Assembly: GCA_002309215.1 (NCBI GenBank)
Contig: DBXG01000029.1
Coordinates: forward strand, 1-17,727
Direction: 5' to 3'
DNA length: 17,727 bases
From: Alphaproteobacteria bacterium UBA1218
Lineage (GTDB): Bacteria; Pseudomonadota; Alphaproteobacteria; Rs-D84
A program made the position numbers and the translations under genes. Positions 1 through 6,523 of this stretch are shown here, one piece after another (position 1 is the first letter of the stretch; every line of letters starts with the position of its first letter). The notes under the pieces were generated by a model. That model was not told the DNA's origin, made no database searches, and saw nothing but the letters and a program-made list of their open reading frames with translations.

Positions 1-107
1 GCTTCGATATCACCATTGTTTTCGACCAATGCTTTTTTACAGTCCATCATACCTGCAGATGTTTTTTCACGCAGTTCTTGGACCAATTTTGCTGTTACTT
101 CTGCCAT
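1..107 (-). CDS. tsf: Elongation factor Ts, N-terminal fragment (cut by window edge)
   Basis: Reading from 107 towards 1, the first 35 residues start MAEVTAKLVQELREKTSAGM and continue with an MDCKKAL segment. This is the N-terminal UBA-like region of EF-Ts, the nucleotide exchange factor that recycles EF-Tu from GDP to GTP during translation. The motif around TSAGMMDCKKAL is the classic EF-Ts signature. The start codon is preceded by AAAGGAA about six bases upstream. The gene follows rpsB on the same strand with a 21-bp gap, the usual bacterial rpsB-tsf order, so the two are almost certainly cotranscribed. The rest of the protein lies outside the window. Confidence 0.95.
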   Translation of the reverse strand, partial: MAEVTAKLVQELREKTSAGMMDCKKALVENNGDIE

Positions 108-128
108 TATTTATTCCTTTCTTTTTAA

Positions 129-980
129 TTATTTATCTGCTTTGTCCATAATTTTGCTGCGACGTGCTTCGCGAGCCTCTGATGTCTTAGACTTTTGTTT
201 TGATTCTTTGACTTTGACTTCATGTTCCAAATCATCAGCTTCGCTTTCTGCGACATCAGCTTCTGCTTTTTTACCAGCAGCACCGCCCAATCTTTTTTCG
301 ATACCAGACAAGATTGCATCAACAAACAAATCGCAATACAACTGGGTTGCACGTGATGCGTCATCATTACCTGGAACTGGATAATCTACGGATTCAGGGT
401 TAGAGTTTGTATCGCATATAGCAACTGTTGGAATGTCCAAAACTTTTGCTTCGTGGACAGCGTTTGCTTCACGTGGAACGTCAATAACAATCATTGCTTG
501 TGGAATGCCATGCATTTCCAAAATACCGCCGAAAATATCGCGCAATTTAGCAACTTCTTTGGTCATAACACCAACTTCTTTCTTGGTCAGACCCAATTTG
601 TCAGCATTAGCGATATCGTTTTCCATTTTTTTCAAACGACGGATACTTTGTGAAACCGTTGTCCAGTTTGTCAACATACCGCCCAACCAGCGATTGTTAA
701 CATAGAATTGACCGCAACGTTCAGCAGCATCTTTGACAATATCTTTCGCCTGGTGTTTAGTAGCAACGAACAAGATTTTGCCACCAGCGGCAGCGATTGT
801 TTCCAACGCAACCAGAGCACGATGCAATAAAGGTGCAGTTTTATTCAAATTGATAATGTGAATTTTATCTTTAACGCCATAAACATATGGTGTCATCAAT
901 GGATTCCAGCGACGTGTATGGTGACCAAAATGAACGCCTGCTTCCATCAATTGTTTCATAGTAAAAGTTGGCAATGCCAT
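129..980 (-). CDS. rpsB: 30S ribosomal protein S2
   Basis: A 283-residue S2 protein of the small ribosomal subunit, needed for S1 docking and translation initiation. Both family signatures are visible: LMEAGVHFGHHTRRWNPLM near residues 11-29, and an AVHEAKVLDIPTVAICDTN stretch in the second half. The core ends near residue 230. The last 55 or so residues are a highly charged Lys/Glu-rich tail (EADVAESEADDLEHEVKVK and on). S2 proteins of alphaproteobacteria often carry C-terminal extensions, so the length is unusual only against E. coli. The start is set by an AAAGGA ribosome binding site about seven bases upstream of ATG. It heads an rpsB-tsf operon. The start of tsf lies 21 bp downstream with no terminator between. 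Confidence 0.97.
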   Translation of the reverse strand: MALPTFTMKQLMEAGVHFGHHTRRWNPLMTPYVYGVKDKIHIINLNKTAPLLHRALVALETIAAAGGKILFVATKHQAKDIVKDAAERCGQFYVNNRWLGGMLTNWTTVSQSIRRLKKMENDIANADKLGLTKKEVGVMTKEVAKLRDIFGGILEMHGIPQAMIVIDVPREANAVHEAKVLDIPTVAICDTNSNPESVDYPVPGNDDASRATQLYCDLFVDAILSGIEKRLGGAAGKKAEADVAESEADDLEHEVKVKESKQKSKTSEAREARRSKIMDKADK

Positions 981-1093
981 GATTTTATCCTTTGTTTCTG
1001 TTGTTATCCTCGGTCAACGGGTGTAAAAAACCAAATGAATTGGACAGAAATTATACCCATTACCTGTGTTCTTCGTGCAAGGCACGTGCCACC

Positions 1094-1122
1094 ATAATAA
1101 TCCAAACATATTGTAAAATCAA
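1094..1122 (-). promoter_or_regulatory. Candidate promoter for rpsB-tsf
   Basis: On the minus strand there is TTGATT (1117-1122), a 17-base spacer and TATTAT (1094-1099), giving a leader of about 110 bases before rpsB. A second, weaker possibility lies closer: TATAAT at 1050-1055 with TTGCAC at 1075-1080, but with a 19-base spacer. The perfect palindrome GGCACGTGCC (1081-1090) falls near the predicted start of the first transcript. It is not possible to say from sequence which promoter is used. Confidence 0.4.
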
Positions 1123-1180
1123 GTATTTTCTGACAAAAACAATCAAATTTATGAACAAGGAAAAATTTCTCACAAAAATA

Positions 1181-1209
1181 TTGACAAATTATATTTTGAG
1201 TATTATATT
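1181..1209 (+). promoter_or_regulatory. Sigma-70 type promoter of the first ankyrin gene
   Basis: TTGACA (1181-1186), a 17-base spacer and TATATT (1204-1209), with the gene's ATG 31 bases after the -10 box. The spacer contains ATTATATTTTGAGTAT, which is nearly the same as the spacer of the promoter at 3436-3464 (15 of 17 bases) and resembles the one at 3631-3658. A perfect -35 box and the repeated arrangement make this one of the best supported promoters in the window. Confidence 0.7.
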
Positions 1210-1240
1210 AGTGCATGATAACAACAAAAAGGACAAAAAC

Positions 1241-2128
1241 ATGAATTATTCTTTTAATGATTCTTATGAGTTGTATAAGGCACTTTGTGATGCATCACCA
1301 GCAAAAAGACTAAATATTGTTAAACATGCAAATTTAGATTTACTAGATAAAGATGGTAAGACAGCATTGATGCATGCGGCTTGTAATGGTCGCGAAGACA
1401 TCGTAGATTCGCTGATTAAAGCCGGTGCAAATAAAGATAAAAAAGATAATGAAGGTCATACAGCATTGATATGGGCGACTAAAAACGGCCACAAAGACAT
1501 CGTGGATTCGCTGATTAAAGCCAGTACAAATAAAGATATAAAAGATAATGATGGTTGGACAGCATTGACGTATGCGGCTTGTAATGGTCGCGAAGACATC
1601 GTAGATTCGCTGATTATAGCCGGTGCAAATAAAGATATACAAGATAAGTATGATTGGACAGCATTGATGCATGCGACTTATAGTGGCCACAAAGACATCG
1701 TAGATTTGCTGATTAAAGCCAGTGCAAATAAAGATATAAAAGATAATGATGGTTGGACAGCATTGATGTTGGCGGCTCGGGGTGGTCACAAAGACGTCGT
1801 AGATTCGCTTATTAACGCCGGTGCAAATAAAGATATAACAGATAATTACGGTCGTACAGCATTGATGTTTGCGACTAAATATGGTCAAACAACCATCGTA
1901 GATTCGCTTATTAACGCCGGTGCAGATAAAAATATAAAAGATAAGTATGGTCGTACAGCATTGATGTTGGCGGCTCGGGGTGGTAAAAAAGACATTATAG
2001 AATTACTGTCAAAGTCTGATCAACAGCACGAACAAAAATTAGCAGAAGCAAAACAAAAAATTGCAGAACTAGAATCAAAAATTGCCGAACTCAAAGCACA
2101 ACTGGCTCGGAACAAAGTTTCAAGATAA
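1241..2128 (+). CDS. Ankyrin-repeat protein with C-terminal coiled coil
   Basis: A 295-residue protein. The ATG at 1241 was chosen because AAAGGA lies about seven bases upstream and a strong promoter sits just before it; the frame is open further 5', but that stretch overlaps the promoter. Residues 1-35 are a leader (YELYKALCDASPAKR, then NIVKHANLDL) shared with the ankyrin protein at 2799-3407. Residues 36-266 hold seven 33-residue ankyrin repeats with the consensus DNDGWTALMLAARGGHKDIV followed by DSLIKAGANKDIK. Residues 267-295 look like a short coiled coil (AEAKQKIAELESKIAELKAQ). No signal peptide or membrane segment is seen. Ankyrin repeats bind proteins, and in host-associated bacteria such proteins are often secreted effectors; no secretion signal shows that here. 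The partner is unknown. Confidence 0.9.
   Translation: MNYSFNDSYELYKALCDASPAKRLNIVKHANLDLLDKDGKTALMHAACNGREDIVDSLIKAGANKDKKDNEGHTALIWATKNGHKDIVDSLIKASTNKDIKDNDGWTALTYAACNGREDIVDSLIIAGANKDIQDKYDWTALMHATYSGHKDIVDLLIKASANKDIKDNDGWTALMLAARGGHKDVVDSLINAGANKDITDNYGRTALMFATKYGQTTIVDSLINAGADKNIKDKYGRTALMLAARGGKKDIIELLSKSDQQHEQKLAEAKQKIAELESKIAELKAQLARNKVSR
1346..2038 (+). repeat. Seven tandem 99-bp units encoding ankyrin repeats
   Basis: Seven consecutive 99-bp units match the seven protein repeats. The first six share long identical stretches at DNA level, for example GACATCGTAGATTCGCTGAT and GCAAATAAAGATATA, including third codon positions. That points to recent tandem duplication or gene conversion rather than old, protein-level conservation. 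The seventh unit decays in its second half. The array is a likely site of copy-number change. Confidence 0.9.
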
Positions 2129-2196
2129 GAAAAGAAAACAACGACAACTGAGAAATGTTTTGTTAGGAAACTGTAGAAACTAAATAAACATTACAC

Positions 2197-2225
2197 AAAA
2201 CCCTGTTAATTCAGGGTTTTATTTT
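2197..2225 (+). terminator. Intrinsic terminator after the first ankyrin gene
   Basis: AAAACCCTG (2197-2205), loop TTAATT, CAGGGTTTT (2212-2220), then ATTTT. It has a 9-bp stem with a T-rich tail, 69 bases after the stop codon. Its CCCTG/CAGGG core is shared with the hairpins at 2765-2789 and 3528-3554. Confidence 0.8.
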
Positions 2226-2228
2226 GGC

Positions 2229-2257
2229 TTGATTTCAGAATAAATAACAGGTATTAT
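2229..2257 (+). promoter_or_regulatory. Candidate promoter of the 146-residue gene
   Basis: TTGATT (2229-2234), 17-base spacer, TATTAT (2252-2257). It lies just after the upstream terminator and 57 bases before the ATG at 2315, where a dedicated promoter would be needed. It does not share the spacer found at the two ankyrin genes. Confidence 0.5.
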
Positions 2258-2314
2258 GACACGAGTTTCAGAGAGAATGTAAAAACAAGAAAAATGATAA
2301 AGAAAGGATAAAAC

Positions 2315-2755
2315 ATGGCGAAAATAAAAGTATTTTTACACGTATATGATAATGAGCAAGACCAACACCACCAAGACATGATGTTGGGTTGGATGGATTC
2401 CAAACACAAAGAAAAATTTCTTTCTAAATTAACATCAACAAAATTTATAGAACAATCTTGTTTTTCTGATATCCAATATGATTTGCTTTCTGAATATAAC
2501 TCTCATTTTGCAAGAAATAGACAGCCACAAGAACAAAAAACAGAATATTACCAATTGGTAATTCATGCATATTTAAACCCACAAAGATTAGAAAAATGTT
2601 CAACTTTTGCAGGGTGTGCTTGGGGTTGTATTCATAATATGGTGGAAGCATGCGCTAAAGAACACAAAAGATTTTGTGCATGTAAAAACAAACCTGTGGT
2701 AAATATGTTATTCAAGAATAAATTGATTCTGGACAACAAACAAAACATAAAGTAA
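2315..2755 (+). CDS. Hypothetical Cys-rich protein with the ankyrin-gene leader
   Basis: A 146-residue protein of unknown function. Its first 20 residues (MAKIKVFLHVYDNEQDQHHQ) match the start of the ankyrin protein encoded at 2799-3407 (MATMKVFLDVYDNKRDKHPQ). The DNA of this stretch and the AAAGGATAAAA ribosome binding region also match closely. After the leader it carries no ankyrin repeats. Residues 21-90 are polar with a short amphipathic stretch. Residues 95-123 hold six cysteines (C95, C101, C105, C113, C121, C123) plus H107 and H117, which could bind metal or form disulfides. No signal peptide is seen, so a cytosolic metal site is a little more likely than disulfides. It has its own promoter and terminator. 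I do not recognise the family. Confidence 0.75.
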   Translation: MAKIKVFLHVYDNEQDQHHQDMMLGWMDSKHKEKFLSKLTSTKFIEQSCFSDIQYDLLSEYNSHFARNRQPQEQKTEYYQLVIHAYLNPQRLEKCSTFAGCAWGCIHNMVEACAKEHKRFCACKNKPVVNMLFKNKLILDNKQNIK

Positions 2756-2764
2756 AAATGAACA

Positions 2765-2789
2765 AAAACCCTGAAAATTTCAGGGTTTT
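2765..2789. terminator. Bidirectional intrinsic terminator between convergent genes
   Basis: A near-perfect palindrome, AAAACCCTGAAA, one central base, TTTCAGGGTTTT. It lies between the stop codon at 2755 (plus) and the stop codon at 2799 (minus). A and T runs flank the GC core on both sides, so it can serve both genes. Confidence 0.8.
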
Positions 2790-2798
2790 GTGTAATGT

Positions 2799-3407
2799 TT
2801 ATTTACATCCTCTGACGCGTCCTAATCTAATAGCCCCCAATAGTCTTTTTTCTCTTTTCTTTGCCAGAAAATCGTTCAAAACTTTTTGCTCTTTATTTTT
2901 ATCTACCTGTTTTGTTAGATTAGCAATTTTTTGTTCTGCTTCTGATAATTTTTGTTCGATGTCTTTTATCAGTTGGTTAGGCTTTGATAGCAATTTTACA
3001 ATGTTTTTACAGTTATTATAAAGCGCATGTATCTCTGCTGTACGACCGTAATTATCTGTTATATCTTTATTTGCGCCGTTGTTAATAAGCGATTTTACAA
3101 TGCCTATGTAACCTCCACTGGCCGCAAACATCAATGCTGTCATACCATCAGTATTTTGTAAATTTAAATCTGCACCGTTTTCAATAAGAAACTCTGGTAC
3201 GCCTTTGGGGTCATGATAAATAGCATACATCAATGCTGTCCAACCATAATCATCTTGTAAATCTAAATTTGCTTGTTTAACAATATTTTCCCTTTCTGCT
3301 GGTGATGCATCACGAAGTGCCCTATACAAATCATAAGGCTTTATGGTTTGAGGATGTTTGTCTCGCTTATTGTCATATACATCTAAAAATACTTTCATTG
3401 TTGCCAT
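2799..3407 (-). CDS. Short ankyrin-repeat protein with coiled coil and basic tail
   Basis: A 202-residue protein. The start at 3407 is set by AAAAAGGATAAAAATG and by a strong promoter just upstream; the frame extends further but across the promoter. Residues 1-20 (KVFLDVYDNKRDKHPQ) are shared with the 146-residue protein, and residues 25-50 (YDLYRALRDASPAERENIVK, then QANLDL) with the first ankyrin protein. Residues 52-84 and 85-117 are two good ankyrin repeats; 118-150 is a third, degenerate one. Residues about 145-175 look like a coiled coil (EQKLSEAEQKIANLTKQVDK). The last 20 residues are strongly basic (KKREKRLLGAIRLGRVRGCK), which could bind nucleic acid or membrane. No signal peptide or membrane segment is seen. 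It is a paralogue of the gene at 1241-2128, inverted and with fewer repeats. The function is unknown. Confidence 0.85.
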   Translation of the reverse strand: MATMKVFLDVYDNKRDKHPQTIKPYDLYRALRDASPAERENIVKQANLDLQDDYGWTALMYAIYHDPKGVPEFLIENGADLNLQNTDGMTALMFAASGGYIGIVKSLINNGANKDITDNYGRTAEIHALYNNCKNIVKLLSKPNQLIKDIEQKLSEAEQKIANLTKQVDKNKEQKVLNDFLAKKREKRLLGAIRLGRVRGCK

Positions 3408-3435
3408 TTTTATCCTTTTTATTGTTATTACACAC

Positions 3436-3464
3436 AATATAATACTTAAAATATAAATTGTCAA
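3436..3464 (-). promoter_or_regulatory. Sigma-70 type promoter of the second ankyrin gene
   Basis: Minus-strand TTGACA (3459-3464), 17-base spacer ATTTATATTTTAAGTAT, TATATT (3436-3441), ATG 28 bases after the -10 box. Both boxes and the spacing are identical to the promoter at 1181-1209, and the spacer differs at only two positions. Confidence 0.7.
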
Positions 3465-3527
3465 GTATTCTATTTGGCTCAAATGTAAATAATCTATCTG
3501 TTTGAATCAAAAACAAGAAAACAAAAG

Positions 3528-3554
3528 AAAACCCCTGAAAATTTCAGGGTTTTT
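3528..3554. terminator. Terminator-like hairpin between two divergent promoters
   Basis: CCCTG AAA A TTT CAGGG (3533-3549), flanked by AAAA and TTTTT, with one unpaired C at 3532. The core is the same as at 2765-2789. No annotated gene ends here: the gene to the left runs away on the minus strand and the gene to the right starts at 3677 on the plus strand. It may insulate the two promoters, or be a leftover of a lost or moved cassette. Confidence 0.6.
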
Positions 3555-3630
3555 ATGTATGGTTATCTATGTCATAATTGCACAAAAAAAATAAAAAACA
3601 AGCATTTTAGCCCCAAAACTAACAAACACA

Positions 3631-3658
3631 TTGACAAACTTATATTTTGGTCTATATT
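3631..3658 (+). promoter_or_regulatory. Promoter of the subtilisin-like protease gene
   Basis: TTGACA (3631-3636), 16-base spacer AACTTATATTTTGGTC, TATATT (3653-3658), with the ATG at 3677. The spacer motif TTATATTTTGG resembles those of the two ankyrin-gene promoters, suggesting common origin or common control. Confidence 0.65.
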
Positions 3659-3676
3659 TATAAATGTGGGGTGAAA

Positions 3677-5635
3677 ATGAAAATATTGAATAACATCTTT
3701 GCCGGTGTTACAGGGATCGTTTTTACGACAACTGCTTGTTTTGCAAATTATAATTGCAAAAATGCTGTATATCGTCGTAATCACCCATCACAATGCGCCA
3801 GAATTGAAAAACAATCTGACACAACACCAACAGCCTTTTTATCTTTGTTGGGTGGCGCAGCCTTGGTTGGTGTCGGTGTTGCCTTGGCATCACAATCTGC
3901 GCACAGTGGCGGTTCTTCCAATGAAATCACAAATCAAAATTCTTTTCCACGTTCTGCAAACGCAACTGCAAATTACGCCCTGACAGACAAAGTCGCAAAT
4001 AACAGACTGTATTATTCTTATGTTGCTTCTGCAACCAATGGTTCAGATGTATCAACCAGCGCATTGCAATCTGTTCGTCAATCTGTCAACTATCAAAAAA
4101 ATCAAAAGCAATTTGATGATATTAAACTAGCCTGGGCAACAGCACGTGGATTTACCGGTAAAAACGTCAACATAGCCATTTTAGACGACTTCAATTATTA
4201 TCATGGTGAAGTGGTTTACGATTTAGCCAAATATGTTGCACCAGACGCAAAAATTGAACAATATAATTTGACTTATGCTGCGAAATCATTTGTATCTTTT
4301 GATGCAATCGCAAACATAATAAAATCTGCCACACCATCTAAAGTTTATAACAGCAGTTGGCAAATCGAATCAGAGCCGACAAAAAACGCAGCGACTGTGG
4401 TTTATAATGATTACAGTCCAAAAACATACGCAAATGCGCAACAATATATGTATTCGCTTACCAGCCAAAACTTCGTCACTCAAATAATAAATACAGCCAT
4501 TGATAACGACAGCATTTTCGTTTGGGCTGCGGGCAATGACAAACAACCTGAAAGTGGCGCATTTTCTGCTATGCCTTTGGCATTTCCTGAATTAAACGGT
4601 CATTTTGTAAATGTTGTATCATTTGATGAAACAACAAACAAACTGGCAAGTTATAGCAATCAATGTGGTGTCACACAAAATTATTGTATTACTGCGCCAG
4701 GCTCTCATTTGCAAACAGGCGCAAAAACATCAACTGCAAGTGGAACAAGTTTTGCAGCACCAATCGTATCAGGCGCAATAGCAACTATCCAGGAAGCGTT
4801 TCCATATATGCAAGCAACACAAATAACCGAACTGTTGTTTACAACGGCTACTGATTTAGGCGATGCTGGTGTTGATGCTGTCTATGGTTGGGGCTTGTTA
4901 AATATGGAAGCCGCAACAAAACCAGTTGGCACACCAAAAATAGTTGTTTCAGAAGAAAATATTCAACCAATGGCCGGAACAAGTGTTGGCGGTATCGCTG
5001 CATCAGCAATTAAAAATGCAGGTTTGGAAATTGCTTTTGTTGATGATTTTGGTCGCGCGTTTACAACAAAATTGTCTGACAACATAAAAGTTATGCCATA
5101 CGGTCGTGGCTTTGATAAATTGCGCGAACAAGACGATGATGCGATTACTATATTCAATGGACTAGAATTTGGGTTGAAAAAGACAAATATCTTGGAATCA
5201 AACGGATTTATGGCATCAAAAAATAATAATTTGACTAATTTCTTGGGCTATAAAAACGAATTTAATTTGGGCGACATCAACTTCTATCAAAATATTCGTT
5301 TCGGTATAACATCGCCAAAAACAGAAGACAATTCGATTATATCTGGTTTTTCAGACATATATACTTCGTCTTTGTCAACGGGTGTTAAATGGAATAACTT
5401 TGCATTTGAATTTGCGGTTCCAGACACAATTTTGCATGGCAACGCGTATATGAATTTGCCTGTGGCACGCGCAGACAACGGTCGCATTATTTACAGCAAA
5501 GCAGTTGTGAATCTGGCAACCCGCCCAAGTGCTGAATACACATTGAAATATAAAAAACTGTCTGCAACATATATAAATAACAACGGATACCAAGACGAAT
5601 TTATCGTTATGGCCAAAACTAAATTTGCATTTTAA
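3677..5635 (+). CDS. Exported subtilisin-like serine protease (S8) with C-terminal envelope domain
   Basis: A 652-residue protein. The ATG at 3677 follows GGGGTG at a normal distance and starts a signal peptide cut near A23 (ACFA/NYN). A hydrophobic Gly/Ala/Val segment lies at residues 53-72. The S8 protease domain spans about residues 145-410. D170 sits in NIAILDDF, H176 in YYHGEVV, oxyanion N287 in AAGNDK, and nucleophile S358 in SGTSFAAPIVSGA. Asp and His are only six residues apart, whereas they are usually some 30-40 apart in subtilisins, so the loop between them is missing. Residues about 430-652 resemble a beta-rich autotransporter-like or outer-membrane segment and end in KTKFAF, with a terminal Phe typical of beta-barrel proteins; this part is inference. 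It probably acts in the periplasm or at the cell surface. It converges on the outer-membrane operon with no gap. Confidence 0.85.
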   Translation: MKILNNIFAGVTGIVFTTTACFANYNCKNAVYRRNHPSQCARIEKQSDTTPTAFLSLLGGAALVGVGVALASQSAHSGGSSNEITNQNSFPRSANATANYALTDKVANNRLYYSYVASATNGSDVSTSALQSVRQSVNYQKNQKQFDDIKLAWATARGFTGKNVNIAILDDFNYYHGEVVYDLAKYVAPDAKIEQYNLTYAAKSFVSFDAIANIIKSATPSKVYNSSWQIESEPTKNAATVVYNDYSPKTYANAQQYMYSLTSQNFVTQIINTAIDNDSIFVWAAGNDKQPESGAFSAMPLAFPELNGHFVNVVSFDETTNKLASYSNQCGVTQNYCITAPGSHLQTGAKTSTASGTSFAAPIVSGAIATIQEAFPYMQATQITELLFTTATDLGDAGVDAVYGWGLLNMEAATKPVGTPKIVVSEENIQPMAGTSVGGIAASAIKNAGLEIAFVDDFGRAFTTKLSDNIKVMPYGRGFDKLREQDDDAITIFNGLEFGLKKTNILESNGFMASKNNNLTNFLGYKNEFNLGDINFYQNIRFGITSPKTEDNSIISGFSDIYTSSLSTGVKWNNFAFEFAVPDTILHGNAYMNLPVARADNGRIIYSKAVVNLATRPSAEYTLKYKKLSATYINNNGYQDEFIVMAKTKFAF

Positions 5636-6505
5636 TTATTCTGATTTTTCTTTGGCTTTATACATCAAATCAAAATTGTGAATATAACTGAAAGACACAC
5701 CCACAGATGTGTTAGAGCCTTTGCGTTCTGCCCATCTTGAATGAATCTGACGATATTGAACATACGGCCCAAATGTAAAATCGCCCCACAAATTCGTGTC
5801 CAGACGAACATTAGCCATAAAATCATAACTTAAATCTTCATCAACATATCGCGAATAAGACAGATATTTTCTGTAATAACCATCAGACGTAAATTTCACA
5901 CCATCACGAATATCATAATCAACGCGCCAGCCTGCTTCGAATGCGGACTTGCTTACTTTTTCTTCGGCATAGGTAAAATCATATTCATACACCCCAACGA
6001 CATATAAACTTTTTATAATTTCATTGTCAAACAAAGCAAAACCAGCATTTGGACGAATAATTTTACGACGTGGATCGCCTGCAAATTCAGTTTCATATTG
6101 CGCACGCATTATTGGTCCCAGCTTAAACGCCTCAAAATCAAAGCACGCATAGGCTAAATCTGTAGAAAACAATATTTTATCAGCACTTTCATCAACTGCT
6201 TTTTCTTCGTTATATGGTTTCAATGTTTGTTTGCCATATTCCATAAACACAGCATTGTCCCATTTAAATCTTTCGAAACCATATTCCAAAGCAACATCAA
6301 AAACACCCCTGATATTTTCCTGGCTGGTTGCTTTTAATGCGACAACCGTAGAATCTTGATATTCGCCTGCATTGCCAATAGATGTATTCGACCAATCGAA
6401 ACCAATACGCCGAACATTCAAATTAAACTTTGTTTCTTTTGGTGATTCTTCTGCAAACGCAACAACAGGCAACAAAGCCAGCAACCCAAACATCAGTTTT
6501 TTCAT
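5636..6505 (-). CDS. Predicted outer-membrane beta-barrel protein
   Basis: A 289-residue protein with a clear signal peptide (MKKLMFGLLALLPVVAFA, cut after A18). The mature part alternates polar and aromatic residues in beta-barrel style: ATSQENIRGVFDVALEYGF, VVGVYEYDFTYA, FTFGPYVQYRQ, SVGVSFSYIHNFDLMY. This suggests a small barrel of ten to twelve strands. The C-terminus is a charged KAKEKSE rather than the usual Phe, so membrane insertion is likely but not certain. It is the last gene of a three-gene minus-strand operon, 18 bp after the previous stop, with a good AGGGGTGG ribosome binding site. Its stop codon abuts the stop of the protease gene (TAATTA at 5633-5638). The family is not recognised. 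Confidence 0.75.
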   Translation of the reverse strand: MKKLMFGLLALLPVVAFAEESPKETKFNLNVRRIGFDWSNTSIGNAGEYQDSTVVALKATSQENIRGVFDVALEYGFERFKWDNAVFMEYGKQTLKPYNEEKAVDESADKILFSTDLAYACFDFEAFKLGPIMRAQYETEFAGDPRRKIIRPNAGFALFDNEIIKSLYVVGVYEYDFTYAEEKVSKSAFEAGWRVDYDIRDGVKFTSDGYYRKYLSYSRYVDEDLSYDFMANVRLDTNLWGDFTFGPYVQYRQIHSRWAERKGSNTSVGVSFSYIHNFDLMYKAKEKSE

Positions 6506-6523
6506 TTTCCACCCCTATTTTCA

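Noticed and set aside
992..1240. N-terminal extension of the first ankyrin protein by 83 residues
   Set aside because: The extension runs through a strong promoter, has no ribosome binding site, and does not match the paralogue; the start at 1241 has AAAGGA.
1343..1888. Long open frame of 181 codons antisense to the ankyrin array
   Set aside because: It follows the 99-bp periodicity of the ankyrin repeats on the opposite strand, has no ribosome binding site, and its Cys/Ile/Phe-rich repeats mirror the sense codons.
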